Below are positions 43,765 to 57,590 of a stretch of DNA of 64,000 nt, one piece after another (position 1 is the first letter of the stretch; every line of letters starts with the position of its first letter). Below the pieces are notes generated by a model. That model was given only the letters and a program-made list of their open reading frames with translations, was not told the origin of the DNA and ran no database searches. The position numbers and the translations under genes are program-made. This DNA comes from Valencia hispanica (lineage: Eukaryota; Chordata; Actinopteri; Cyprinodontiformes; Valenciidae), in NCBI GenBank assembly GCA_963556495.2, contig OY747710.1, positions 19,134,000 through 19,197,999 on the forward strand. The letters run 5' to 3'.

Positions 43765-44255
43765 TGCTCAAAGAATAGACTTCAAAATAATCCTACTAGT
43801 TTATAACTCATTGAATGGTTTGGCACCAAATTATGTTGAAGACCTGTTGTCACCGTAACAACCACCCAGACCACTCAGGTCCTCCAACTCTAGCCTACTA
43901 AACATCCCTAGACTAAAAACCAAATATGAAGAAGTAGCTTTCAGTTTCTATGCTCCCTTTATCTGAACAGACTTCCTGGCGACTGCAGAGCTGCTGAAAC
44001 ACTGAGCTGCTTTAAATCAAAACTAAATACTAATCTGTTTAGAATTGCCTTTGAGTAAACGATTAATGTCTTATGTATCATATGTGTTCATGCTTTATTG
44101 CTGTTTTTAATGCTTTATTGTGTTTCATGCTAAATTGCTGCTTTTGATTTCCAATTGCTTTATTCAGTTTTTCTTTATAACCAAATCATGTAAAGCACCT
44201 TGAATTACCCTGTTGTTAAAAGTGTGCTATGCAAATAAAACTGCTTTGCCTTGAT
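43765..44255 (+). mobile_element. L2-like LINE 3' fragment (copy C)
   Basis: Nucleotide-level relative of copies A and B (agacttcaaaata..., ttgaatggtttggcacca, catccctagactaaaaacc), ending aaataaaactgctttgccttg. Unlike copy A, its frame is broken by stops. Confidence 0.75.
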
Positions 44256-46100
44256 TAGCTAAGGCATGAGCATGTATGAGGATGGATTTCCAGTATCTTG
44301 AGGACTTCAGAGCATTTCATTTCCGATATTTATAGTTTTGTTATAAAAAAATATCTGTGTATACCCACTGGCTCTCAGCATACATCTGAATACAACAAAA
44401 TGTATACCAGATAAATTGTGACAATTATTTAAAGTCCATCGTTGGACTTTGCACCGAGAAATTGACCGAGGGAATTGACAATTTCTGGATTTTTTAGATG
44501 TTGTTTGTAGCTTTTAAATGATTTGTTGTTGTAAATTGTACAATAAATGAACTGTGTTATACATTGGACTATACAAGACATCATTAACCATTTAAAGGAA
44601 TTGTTCCTGTAACTTTGTCTCCAATACCAATCCAGGCAGAGAATAAGCAACTAATACATTTAAGGTGATTCATTAAAATATTAAAAAAATATCCTTGAAG
44701 TCAAGAAATGTAAATTTTTAGTCCTTTGAAAAAGAAAAAAATCAGAGGAAAAAATCACAATATTAACAATTCCCGAAGTGTTTGCTGTAGAAAGGTTGTC
44801 TACCTTGTTGACAAAATTATTTCAGGACTTTCAGGGATAAACACTTATCTCTGTTTAAAATTGCAATGTATGTTCAAGCTGAACAGACACAGCAAATAAG
44901 ACATATGCTAATAACCTGAGATGGTACTTAGCTTTTGCTTCATACGTGGCTTTTCCCCCCACATGCATTAAAGTTTCTAATAAGACTCCAGTGATACAAT
45001 AAATCAAACATATGATGGAGGAGAAATATGTAGAAATATTCTGGATGCAAATTGTAATGTATGTGAGAGGATGTGTAATACTGTGGGCCTGCTTCTCTGT
45101 CAGAGTCATGGGAACCTTGGCCTTTAAAAAAAAAAAAATCTGGTGACCTGGCCCGGAAAAAAGAAAGCAAAAAACGAACGCAGGTTTCAGTCTCCAGAGG
45201 TCAGTGGCCTGGAGGCGGGGTCACCAGTCCATCACAGGGCCAGAAGGATAATAATACAATGAAATGATTGAAACTGAAAAAGAAATATTCTGAAATTAGA
45301 TTAGTTGTTCAACACGAGATTACACTACAGCAAAAAAAAAATAAGAATTTATTTTGCTCCTTTTTCCCCATCATATCTCAGTAAATATGGAGGTCACTAT
45401 ACCTCAAATGGTTAATGTCCACAAGTCTGAGTTAGTTACTCTAGCTTCTCTGTTTGGCCAAAGTTTTCTTCCAGATGGTTACATGATGACACAAAAAGCT
45501 TAAATTAGCTTGCATCAAATACCCCACTGTGACATTATGTTGTAAATGAGGTCCTCAGAATGAAGGGGATGTGGGAACAGCTTTTGGATGTGATTATAAC
45601 TCAGCAGATTAGCAGAGAAGCTTTTCACTGAACACGGCCACTCTGGAAAACCTATTAAAAGGTGCACCGAATTTTTTTTTCCTGGATCCTTTCATTACTG
45701 TTCTCTTATTATGTTTTACCAACCACCCTGAAATCCTCTTCCAGCCCAGACAGCAGATTTTACTCAACCTGTTCTATGTTGTGACCACTTTGCTGACTGT
45801 CTGGGTCCTTTGTGCCTTCAGAAGCTTGTGGTGTGCCACTTATTCTAAATAAATATTTGCTTATATTAGAAGCTGCTAGTTCTCTGTGAGCATGGGCCAA
45901 GTGTTTTTTTTCTGCCTGTGCACACTGGGGTATTTGTAGCCCAGCATCTTTTTTCATTGTGATAAGTTCCCTGTCATGCGGTGCGAAGAAGCATCCCCAA
46001 CCTGATTTAGGAAACTAGATTGTAAGCATGTAAGAAATATTGTCAGCTCCCTGTGGTGTTGGATGAACTGATAGCTGCATGTGAGTCAGTTTGTAGGTGT
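44256..46100. other. Intergenic stretch, nothing recognised
   Basis: AT-rich. A poly(A) run lies at about 45,126-45,137. The short gaggcggggtcaccagtcca (about 45,212) resembles part of the SINE family at 48,395 but is too short to assign. Confidence 0.45.
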
Positions 46101-46129
46101 GTGTGTGAAGGGAGTACAGTAAGCAGCCT

Positions 46130-46340
46130 CAGGAGTGATGGGAACAATGACAGTGTGGTGGCAGAGCTGAAGTGGGGCCATGTGCACCCTGGGGGAACCG
46201 GCCCTTTAATGCCCGTCGGCCAATCAGGCAGGGGGATGCTGGGAGCAGGCCGTCCTTGGGAACGACCTTGCAGGGGGGCCGAGGGATGGAGAGAGTACAG
46301 AGAGGCGAGAACACTCAGAAGAGTCGAGTAAAAGAGAGGA
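46130..46340 (+). promoter_or_regulatory. Candidate GC-rich promoter or first exon
   Basis: GC-rich patch in an AT-rich region with a CCAAT box in good context (GGCCAATCAG, about 46,218), a preceding ctttaat, and a purine-rich tract downstream that would suit a 5' UTR. The open frame across it has no recognisable domain. Could equally be an enhancer or a relic. Confidence 0.3.
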
Positions 46341-46845
46341 AATGAAGAGCTGGTACAGAGAGTACTGGAAGGTGGGAGGAAATCTGAGGAAAAAAACTCA
46401 GCAAGATGTCAGCTGTATTCATCAGAGCCACAAACGCAATTTACTATTACATGAAACAGACACACGGGTGAAATAATGGGGAGATGCAGACAGACAGCAG
46501 ACAGATGAATAAGAGATATTTCGTTTTAGGAGCGTAAGAGGATTTAAAGTTCAGCTTGTTCTGCCAAACTCCACCTCTCTGTCTCTTTCTCTCTGACTCG
46601 GTGACACACATGCAGACGTCACCCCATCCAGATTAAATTGACAGCATGTCACTTTACTGCATTGCATAAGAAGAGCTTTGCAAAAGATGAAAGAGTGGAG
46701 AGTTAAGACGTAAGATTTAAGATCCAGTTTTATCGTAAGGGGGGAAACTGAAGGTAAAAGTTAGATGAAGGAGATTTATTTCCTTTTCAATAAAAGGTTA
46801 CAGAAAGGAAGATGAACAGGAGGTAAGATCACTTCTCTGAAGCCT
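46341..46845. other. Intergenic stretch, nothing recognised
   Basis: Purine-rich at first, then mixed. No feature recognised. Confidence 0.45.
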
Positions 46846-46849
46846 AAAG

Positions 46850-48070
46850 TCTTTTAAAAGCATGCATACCCCTCATACTTCTCCAAATTTTACCACATTA
46901 CAATGAAAAAGTTTACTGGAGCGGTTCGCAGCCGAGTGTGAAGCGGCTGGGATGAGAATCAGCACCTCCAAATCCGTGACCATGGTCTAGAGCCAGAAAA
47001 GGGTAGAGAGCCTTCTCCGGGCTGGGGATAAGGTCCTTTCCCCAGTGGAGGAGTTTAAGTTCATGAATGAGGGACAAATGGAGCAGAAGATTGATAGGCG
47101 GATTGGTAGGGCATCTGCAGTTGTGTGGGTGCTGTACCGGTCTGTCGTAGTGAAGAGAGAGCTGAGCCGAAAGGCGAAACTCTCGATTTACCGGTCGGTC
47201 TACGTTCCTGCCCTCATCTATGGTCACGAACTCTGGGTGGTGACCGAATGAACGAGATCACGGATACAAATGAGTTTCCTCAGTAGAGTGTCTGGGCTCT
47301 CCCTTACAGGTAGAGTGAGAAGCTCAGTCATCCGGAGGGGGCTCAGAGTAGAGCCGCTGCTCCTCCACATCGAGAGGAGTCAGTTGAGGTGGCTCGGGGA
47401 TCTGGTGTTTCGGGCACGTCCCACCGGGAGGAGGCCCAGATGAAGACCCAGGACACGCTGGAGGGACTGTGTCTCTCGGCTGGCCTGGGAACGCCTGGGG
47501 ATTCCTCCCAAGGAGCTGGCCCAAGTGGCTGGGGAGAAGGAAGTCTGGGCCTCTCTGCTTAAGCTGCTGCCCCCGCAACCCGACCCCGGATAAGTGAAAG
47601 AAGATGGATGGATGGACAATAAAAAAGCATTTTATTGGGGACAATGCAGTGATTAATAGTGAGTTGGAAAAAATGTTACTTGACTTTCAAATTATTTGAC
47701 AAATTAAAATCTAAAAAGTGCAGCAGGCTCCTTTACTGCAATACCAACGAACACTTTAGACAGGCCAGTGATACCTACCAAAACAAGGCCATCCATCTAC
47801 ACTGATAAGGAGAGCATTAATCAGAGCAGTTGCCAATGGTAACTCTAGAGGAGCTGCAGCGATCCTCCGCTCTGATGGAAGAATCAGTTCTTCTCTTCGA
47901 ACACTTATCAGTAGTGCACTCCATAAATCTGTCCTTTATGGAGGCGTTGTAAGAAGAAAGTCTTTATGAAAAGAAAACCACATGAAATCCAGTTCACAGT
48001 TTACCACAACCCATAAGAGGAAACATAGCAAGCATGTTGCAGATGGTGGTGCAGAACCACGCTGAGAGGT
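46850..48070 (+). mobile_element. Decayed Tc1-like remnant, interrupted by Rex3-like LINE
   Basis: Left end: catgcatacccctcatactt...accacattacaatg. After the LINE it resumes at about 47,625 with cctaccaaaacaaggccatc, gtaactctagaggagctgca and other transposase landmarks, heavily mutated. Confidence 0.7.
46914..47620 (+). mobile_element. RTE/Rex3-like LINE 3' end
   Basis: Contains the conserved C-terminal reverse-transcriptase segment QKIDRRIGRASAVVWVLYRS then ELSRKAKLSIYRSVYVPALI and YGHELWVVTE, followed by the typical RTE-type 3' region and a terminal ggatggatgg tail (47,603-47,613). 5'-truncated, with several stops. Confidence 0.75.
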
Positions 48071-48394
48071 TTTTTATCTCCAGGGTTCAATAGTCTATCC
48101 TAGGGGTGCAGAGAGACACAGAGGACAGACCACTAGGTAAGCAAACAAAGCTAAGGGCTATTTAGATTAGCCACTTAACAGAACATGTGGAGAGCTTTAT
48201 TGATTGTGGGAATAAAAAGTACCTGAAGAGAATCCACACATGCCCATGGAAAACATGGATACACCCCATAGAAAAGCTATATTCCAAACCGATCACATTT
48301 TCGATGTGAAGCAACAGTGAAAACAAATGCACCTAAATTTCATAAAATGCTCAAATGGCACTTACAATTGAATTTAAAGGTGTATTATCTGCAC
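48071..48394. other. Intergenic stretch, nothing recognised
   Basis: Short stretch between a Tc1 remnant and a SINE. No feature recognised. Confidence 0.45.
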
Positions 48395-48680
48395 AGTGGC
48401 ACAGGTGGTAGCGCTGTCAGCATGCAGCAAGAAGAACCTGGGTTCAAATCTCAGCCTGGGGTCTTTCTGCATGGAGTTTGCATGTTCTCACTGTGCATGG
48501 CTCTCTCTGGGTACTACGGCTTCCCCCCACAGTCCAAAAACATCAGTGTTACGTCAACTGAATACTCTAAATTGCCCTTAGGTATGAATGGTTGGTTGCA
48601 CTGTGATGGACTGGTGACCTGTTCAGCATGCAAACCTGCTCTCCCCTAATGAAATACTGTCACTTGGAAATAGATGGATA
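48395..48680 (+). mobile_element. tRNA-derived SINE (plus)
   Basis: Head gtggcacaggtggtagcgct (A-box-like) with B box gggttcaaatctc, body tctgcatggagtttgcatgt and ccacagtccaaaaacatcag, and tail near atagatggatat. Same family as 41,690-42,040. Confidence 0.75.
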
Positions 48681-48904
48681 TTACCTCTAAAGTTCTTATA
48701 TTGCACCCTATTTCTATAAATTGTAGTGTTGATCCCTGTTTTTACCAACGACTCCCATGACTGATCAGACATTATAGATTCTGATCAAATCAAAGTATAA
48801 TTTAGGACCTCCAGCTGGTAGATATTAACTGCAGCCACATTTTCTTCTTTTATAAGTAGATTTTTCTACGTTACTTTAAATCATTGGTTTTTAAAGTGGA
48901 TGCA

Positions 48905-49038
48905 AATGTTCCCAAGGAAGGTACCAATAGATACATGGCTGGTGCAAAATGTTCCCAAGGAAGGTACCAATAGATACATGGCTGGTGCAAAATGTTCCCA
49001 AGGAAGGTACCAATAGATACATGGCTGGTGCAAAATTT
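48905..49038. repeat. 43-bp tandem repeat, about 3 copies
   Basis: Unit starts gttcccaaggaaggtaccaa; starts at 48,908, 48,951 and 48,994 are exactly 43 bp apart and the copies are nearly identical, so the expansion is recent. Both strands are open across it only because 43-bp copies step through all three frames without stops. Confidence 0.9.
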
Positions 49039-49039
49039 T

Positions 49040-50235
49040 CCCATGGCAGATGCCTTGAAGACCAGAGCTGCAAAGGCAGGAAAAAATGGCCTGCACCAAG
49101 CAGAAGGAACAGCAGGACGACAAACATTGCTGTGGCCCCATCAAATCTAAATAATAGAAATATCGCTATTATTTTTAATTTTTAAAGTCAGAACGTACAA
49201 GAGAAGCAGGAACACTGAACAGGAGCACGTTTAGAAAAAAACAAAAAATAGTGCAATATTCGAAGCGATCCAGGCCAAGAATGTAGCATATTCCTTTGTC
49301 CATAAATCATTTTTCCATTGAGTTAGATAAAATTTAAGGAATAGATGTAAGGCATGTTACTTATGTCAGCGATTAAGCATCTGGAACATGTGACCCAGTT
49401 TGCTTGTGCAACCGAGCCCGGTTCCTGCTGAACCCAATAAGTCAGAGTGATGGAGTGCCAACGTAACACTGCGATAATCAGGCAACCTCAGCAATGTCTC
49501 ACCTCGAACAAAAGCCCACCTCACCCCTGCAGCTCCAGCAGCTCCTTCTCCTCCTCTTGCAGACTACTTATGTATGCATGGCTAAAATTTCAAAGACTGC
49601 AGGAAAAAAGAATAGGCCTCTGCATTGTGTGGGCTAATTTTAGAAGATTATTAGTTTTGTTTGTGTCAAGTGCAGCTTCAGCATGCCTGTGTGCGTGTCT
49701 CTGTATCATCTGGCCCCTGGGTCTGTCCACTGGATGTGCATTCATGTCCTTATCTTGAGTACTGCTCTGGCAGAAAGGGGCTGCTCTGTGCTCATTACTG
49801 ACTCTCACAGACTGTTACTCTAGTAAGACTGAGTGTTAGCTACTTTGAAATAGGTTCTTCACTGCATATTGTTTTCCCTCTGTGAATTCATTTGTTAGAG
49901 TTAGAAGTTTCAGAGTTACCTGTAGGTCTTATATCACACTCTATGCTGCATTGCTTTTAAATGTGAGCCTCATTATTCCACAGATAGGCCAGGTGAAAAC
50001 TTAATCCCTTAAGGGAATGGTTAGTAATGACAGATGTTGGCTATTTTTATTTATTAACTTTGAATACTATAGGTCAGCCCAGCCTTCCTCCAGATCTTGT
50101 TATGAGAACGAATGATGCAAAACAACAGATGACAGATTTACATTTGAGAATCCATTTGCTGGAAAGCCTAATTATGGATGGCATTGGGCATTCATTCTGC
50201 ACTGTGACCATGTGCAGCTTCATGATCTGTATTTA
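49040..50235. other. Intergenic stretch, nothing recognised
   Basis: No gene, RNA or repeat recognised. Confidence 0.45.
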
Positions 50236-50286
50236 CAGTTCCTTGTGAACGTATTCACACCCATTAGACATTTTTAGAACTTTAAA

Positions 50287-51220
50287 CTTAAAGAGTAACT
50301 AAACCCCAAAGCATGGGGTTTAGTTGATTCTATATTGTATAAATGGATATTTACCAATGCAATCTTTCAGTTTCTGGGGATTGTTTTACATTTTCGTGTA
50401 AACTTGTTTAATTCTAAACCTTTTGGTCTAAAAGCGTCTTAGTGCTGCCCTCTTAGGGTTGAACTGTGGCTACTGCATTTGAATTTTGTGATTGGTGGAG
50501 AGCGGTACATCTTTACGTCACAGGCATTGACTGTGTCACAGTCATTGTCTCACCCTTGGGTTTGGGTATAAAACTATCAGACATACCGGCTCCGTGGCGA
50601 GTTTGGAGTTGGATTGCGTCTTTCAGGTTACCATTATTATCACATTAGCACTTAGTTAGCATAGCTAACATACTGTTTTGAACATTAGCCTATGTTAGAA
50701 TTACCACTCAGAAACTGGACCCATCCTGTCTCCCTCTGCCTCAGCAGCAGCGCTAGCCTCAGGCAGCGCTGACTCAGCACCCTGAGCCAGCGCTCAAATT
50801 GATACGGCTCGGGGACGCTGGGCTCCATAAAGCCTCCCTCTACTCTATCTCAGGTGACGACGGAGGAGATCCGCTGGCTCAGGGCGCCGAGCCAGCGCCG
50901 CCAAGACAGAGGGAGACAGGAGGGGTCCCGTGTCTGAGTGGTATGCTAACATAGGCTAACGTTCAAAACAGATGAATGTTGATCAGATCGATCAGTTGCA
51001 AAACGGCCAACGTCGCTTTGGTCACTGTCCATGTTTCAGTGTCAGATTAAGCTAGCTGTCACTTTCCTCCGGAACACACCCCCACGTTCCCCCCTCCGCT
51101 CATCCTCCACACTTGGCCATACCCCTCCGTTCTTCCTGGCACCACCCACTTTGTAGTATTTTTAAATGTTGTCTGGGGGCGGGGTTATGATTTTTCATGG
51201 GGTTTAGTTCCACTTTAAAG
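50287..51220. mobile_element. TIR element with large internal foldback
   Basis: About 930 bp. Outer inverted ends: cttaaagagtaactaaacccc (50,287-50,307) and its imperfect complement (51,199-51,220). Internally two arms of about 65 bp (50,674-50,738 and 50,907-50,970) are inverted repeats with roughly nine-tenths identity, enclosing a GC-rich loop with repeated ctgagccagcgc. No protein-coding capacity. Confidence 0.65.
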
Positions 51221-51962
51221 GATATGTGATAAGCCAACACTGAAAATTTTGTTTGCAATTTAAAATCTAACAAATGCAAACATTTATATGCAGCTCCTCT
51301 GACTCAGTGGAGCCATCAGTTGCCGCAAGTATAGCTGAAAGCCTTTTGTGCGATCTCTCCACCAGCCTTACAAATCTATAGACTGAAACTTTTGCTCATT
51401 CTTCTTTGCAAATTTTCAATCAAATTGGATGCAGATCTTTTGTGAACACAAATGTTCAAGGCTTGCCAGATATTCCCAATTAGTTTCACATCTGGACTTT
51501 GATTTGGCCATTTGAATACATGCTTCAACAGGTTTTCATCCAGTATTTAGCGCCATCCATCTTCCCATCAGCTCTGATCAGCTTCCCTTTGCCAAAGAAA
51601 ATCCTCCCCACGGCATAATTCTGCCACTGTCAGTGGTGATAGTGTGTTCAGGGTTAAGTGCAAAGTTCCATGTTTGATGTTTCCTCCACACAGTCTGCTT
51701 CTGACTGTAAACAAGACTTTTTAAGGCTAACCGCTTTTCCTGAAAGTCTGAATTTGTGTAGTGCACAACCAGCAGTTGTGCACAGCTTTCCCCACCTGAG
51801 CTTTGGATCTCTGCAGCTCTTCTAAAGTCACCACAGACCTCTTGACAGCTTCTCTAATTTTTGTTCTCCTTGTCCAGGCTGTCAGCTTAAATTGACCGCC
51901 AGGTCTGGTAGGGACACTCCTTCCATTTTTGGATGATGGATTGAATGACTGATGTATGGATG

Positions 51963-52260
51963 TGTCACGTGCTGTGTGTGGAGAAGGGACCCAAACGCAC
52001 TCGCTGAAGGAAGGTGCAGGATGTTTATTAAAGTGAAGTCGTGGTGATGATGGTGGTGGCGATGATGGTAGGAACGGAAACACTGGACATCGGGCAGGGA
52101 AGGAAGACAGCAGGAAGACGACACACCATGGGGATTGACAAATACTACTAGGAGGAAGGAGGATGGATGATCCGGCCAGAAGTGAAAGGAAGTGAGGGGT
52201 CTTAAAGGCAGGAGGTGAGTAGGATCAGTTGTGGATGATGAGACAGACAGGTGAAGACAA

Positions 52261-52286
<26 letters not shown>
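51963..52286 (-). repeat. 3' LTR of the retrotransposon
   Basis: 324 bp, terminal inverted TGTCAC/GTGACA. Nearly identical to the other LTR outside the nested insertion, apart from a few substitutions, so insertion was recent. Confidence 0.88.
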
Positions 52287-54168
<1,882 letters not shown>

Positions 54169-54187
54169 GTTTAGGGCCGGATCATTC

Positions 54188-55137
54188 TGTCACGTGCTGT
54201 GTGTGGAGAAGGGACCCAAACGCACTCGCTGAAGGAAGGTGCAGGATGTTTATTAAAGTGAAGTCGTGGTGATGATGGTGGTGGCGATGATGGTAGTAAC
54301 GGAAACACTGGACATCGGGCAGGGAAGGAAGACAGCAGGAAGACGACACACCATGGGGATTGACAAATACTACTAGGAGGAAGGAGGAAGGATGATCCGG
54401 TGTAGGTACCAGATCTGCTCGGGTAGCCAGATCTGCTCGGGGGCCTGCGCCTAATTATGACGTCGTATTACATGATTGGCTGAACGCTAACATTACACTA
54501 CATGATTGGCTGAACATTAGCATGTTGAGGCACTGTGCATTTTTTTAAAAAGAACTTTATTGAACATTAGCAAGTATACAACACACGAACAAACAGCAAG
54601 GGGTGTTATATAAATACTGTACATGCAAAAATGTATGTAAATGACTTGTTTTGAGAGCCTTTTTCTTGATAGTCTGATATTGATTTTATGTAGGCTTATA
54701 GTTAAACATTTGTCATTTTTTGGGGTTTCTAAAAAAAAAAAAAAAAAAAGATCGTAATGGAAAATCTGTCAAAATATGGTTAATAACAACCAGCTAAACT
54801 CTTTCCAAAGCCCATAATGGAAGAGCAGTACCAGTAAAGATGATCCCCACAGGAGCTGTTATTAACATTCATGTCTCTTTTACATTTCACTATATAGTGC
54901 TTGGCAGGGTTAAAAATGGGGCGCAATGTAGTTTGTCAGAATGGCGTTGCCGTAATGTGACGTTATCGGCAAGCGCAGGACCCCGAGCAGATCTGGCTAC
55001 CCGAGCAGATCTGGTACCTACACCGGCCGGGAGTGAAAGGAAGTCAGGGGTCTTAAAGGCAGGAGGTGAGTAGGATCAGGTGTGGATGATGAGACAGACA
55101 GGTGAAGACAATCAGGCAGGAATAGGGCAGCGTGACA
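54188..55137 (-). repeat. 5' LTR of the retrotransposon, split by a nested element
   Basis: Same 324-bp LTR with a 622-bp DNA element plus a 4-bp duplication inserted between its ...gatgatccgg and ccgggagtgaaagg halves. Confidence 0.88.
54401..55022. mobile_element. 622-bp DNA element with perfect 41-bp inverted repeats
   Basis: Ends TGTAGGTACC...GGTACCTACA. The full 41-bp ends (54,401-54,441 and 54,982-55,022) are exact reverse complements, and each contains AGATCTGCTCGGG twice. Flanked by CCGG at 54,397-54,400 and 55,023-55,026. The interior is AT-rich with duplicated catgattggctgaac and a poly(A) run at about 54,730-54,748, and has no transposase. Superfamily unknown. Confidence 0.85.
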
Positions 55138-55435
55138 GGATGGAAGCCCTCTTCTCTGGGAAATGTCTGTTCTAAGCTTCCTCAGGCTTCATGGTGGTGT
55201 TTGTTCACTAAAGTTCTCTAAGAAACCTCTGAGGCCTTCAAAGAACTGACTGAGAATAAATCATTTACAGGTGGACTTCTGAAGTAAATAGGTTGCACTG
55301 GATTTAATTTGGCAGTATCAAAGTAAAGGGTGCTGAAAACAAATGTATGCTGGATCACGGCGGTGTGCTACTGGTTAGGCCTCCTGCCAGATTTCTAAAT
55401 CCTGCAGCAAAATAAGACAGAAAAAGTCAAGGACA

Positions 55436-57590
55436 ATGAGAAAGATTGTGAGTCTGATAACTGTTCTGTGTTGGGTGATGGCAGGAATGCTGATACTGAA
55501 GGGACTGGTCCTGGAGGAGGTGAAGATGGACCCGAGAGGTGTGGGAAGCAACGTCCAGCCACCAGAGCGTTTGCAAAGGCAGCAGACGGAAGGAAGAGTC
55601 AGCCTCAAAAAAGTTAAGTGTGACGCAACCATGCTGCACCACACCAGATCAGTCAGGACACCAGTATTCATCAAAATCTTACATAGGTTGCGTTCACGTA
55701 GACAAACTGACACTGTTAATGAAACTGAACATGCTAAACAGTTACCGGAGATTGACGTTGGCTTTAAATTGGAATGGGTTCCTATAACAGATCCCAGTCT
55801 GGTTCCCATCCCCACAGTATTACCAACTACACCTGTGCCAACACCAATTAGTGCTTTAGTAACCACTCCAGGAGTACCGACAATAGTGGTTACTCCTAGC
55901 CCAACACCAGTTGCTACCAACAGACAATCTGTAACACAAGGAACCACACCTAGAACTGTTACACCCGTTATAGAACAGGTCCCATTAGACATGGGTGACG
56001 AGGTCAGTACTGACCGTCGTCAGGGGGGACTGGATACAATTAATGGATCACAATATCAAAATATAAACAATCCCAGTTACAGACCAATTCGAGTCAAATC
56101 ACAAAATGTAGCCGTCCCTAGAGCAAGAAGGCCCAGGCCAGTAGAAGATGTACTTTGGGCAAAAGCTAATCAGAATAGCTGGTATCTATGGGCATGGTAC
56201 ACAACGAAGGAAATGACCTCTAATGAGTGCATTATGTACTCGGAAGCACCAGGAGTAGTTCCAATTGTAGTTCCAGAAAAATATACTTTTGAAGAGTGTG
56301 CCTCAGTACAGAAACAAGCCTGTAAAATAGGAGATTTTAATAATGCAACTGGAGTACCATTATTTTTTTAGATTTTCCATGTGTGGAATTAAATGCATGG
56401 GTCAAGAAGAATTCATAATTACTTAGATAAGTATAGAGGTTATAAAATTGAGGAAAAATGTGCAGAGTTTAACATTTCAACAACACAAAATGGTTCGCCA
56501 ACAATTTACAAAGTAGATTATGAAGCGGAATATGAATGCTTTGCTAGTGGAGGTTTTACAGAAAGCGAAGGAACTTTTGTGGGAAACACAACAGTTAAAT
56601 GTAAGGTAACTTGGGTTCTATCTTGGTTTCCACAGGCTAACATGACACCTAGTTTTATTACTACACCAGTTTGGTATGAAAACCCTGAACCATTTACCCA
56701 GACATGTGATAACATGACAATGACAATTCCTCCTTTATACTTTCTGAGTGAACAAACTTGGGCAATAGCAGACAGTTATTTTATGTGTGGAGATGACATC
56801 TTGCTGAACATTTTGCCACCACGGTGGATAGGTTTGTGTACTACGGTAAGATTGAAAATGCCTGTAACAATGCGACATGAAGGTGTTAATAAAATAATTA
56901 ACCTTGATCAAGTGTATAACAACCCGAGAGCAAAACGAGAACCTGTACCTGATCAGACTGTTTACCTTGACATAATAGGACAACCTAGAGGAATTCCAAA
57001 TGAATTTAAGGCAAGAAATGAAGTTAAAGCAGGATGTGAGTCCATAATACCTCAGATAGCAATTAATAAAAATGTGGAATGGATTAATTACATTTACAAT
57101 AATCAACAGCAAATTCTCAATTATACTAGTGATGTTCTTGGACTGTTAGGCCAGCAGTTGCATGAAACTAGTAAGATGGCATTGCAAAATCGGCAGGCCA
57201 TAGATTGGATCATGGCAGACCAAGGAGGAGTCTGCCAGATTTTTGGTGATCAGTGTTGCACGTACATTCCAAGCAATAATTTTCTCTGCATCAATGTCTA
57301 AGCTTAAAATCCTTAGAGAAGAACTTAGTATGAATGCTGGTAAGAATGACTGGTCTGGGGGGTGGTTAGATCTAAATTTAGGGGATTGGAAAGCAATGCT
57401 AATTAAGGTGGCAATTAGTGCGACCATAGTACTAATTGTAATTTTCTTATTGGCATGTTGCATCATACCCATCGTGAAGCGGATATGGATAAGGACACTG
57501 ACTTATCAGATTAATTTTGCTGCTGCATCCCAGTTGGTCCAGATGGAGAGGACCACAGTGAACTGTCCTCCCCACCTCCTAAGCATCTGA
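55436..57590 (+). pseudogene. Gamma-type retroviral envelope, disrupted
   Basis: Class I fusion envelope of an endogenous retrovirus. N-terminal piece (55,436-56,371): hydrophobic signal-like start (residues 1-25), Pro/Thr-rich mucin-like stretch (about 120-175). Middle piece (about 56,393-57,301): several N-glycosylation sites, furin-type RAKR at 56,927-56,938, heptad-like helix, and the CX6CC disulphide motif at about 57,233-57,259 that marks gamma-type TM subunits. Last piece (to 57,590): membrane anchor at about 57,396-57,476 and short basic tail. Breaks: the frame is lost around the T-run at 56,361-56,368 and regained by about 56,420, and shifts again near 57,295. An obvious hydrophobic fusion peptide after RAKR is not seen. 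Captured env genes such as percomORF are known in spiny-rayed fish, but the breaks argue against function here. Confidence 0.85.

Noticed and set aside
48905..49038. CRISPR-like array
   Set aside because: The 43-bp units are contiguous with no spacers; it is a simple tandem repeat in a vertebrate genome.
55375..55992. 205-codon minus-strand frame
   Set aside because: Antisense shadow of the env pseudogene; no recognisable domain.
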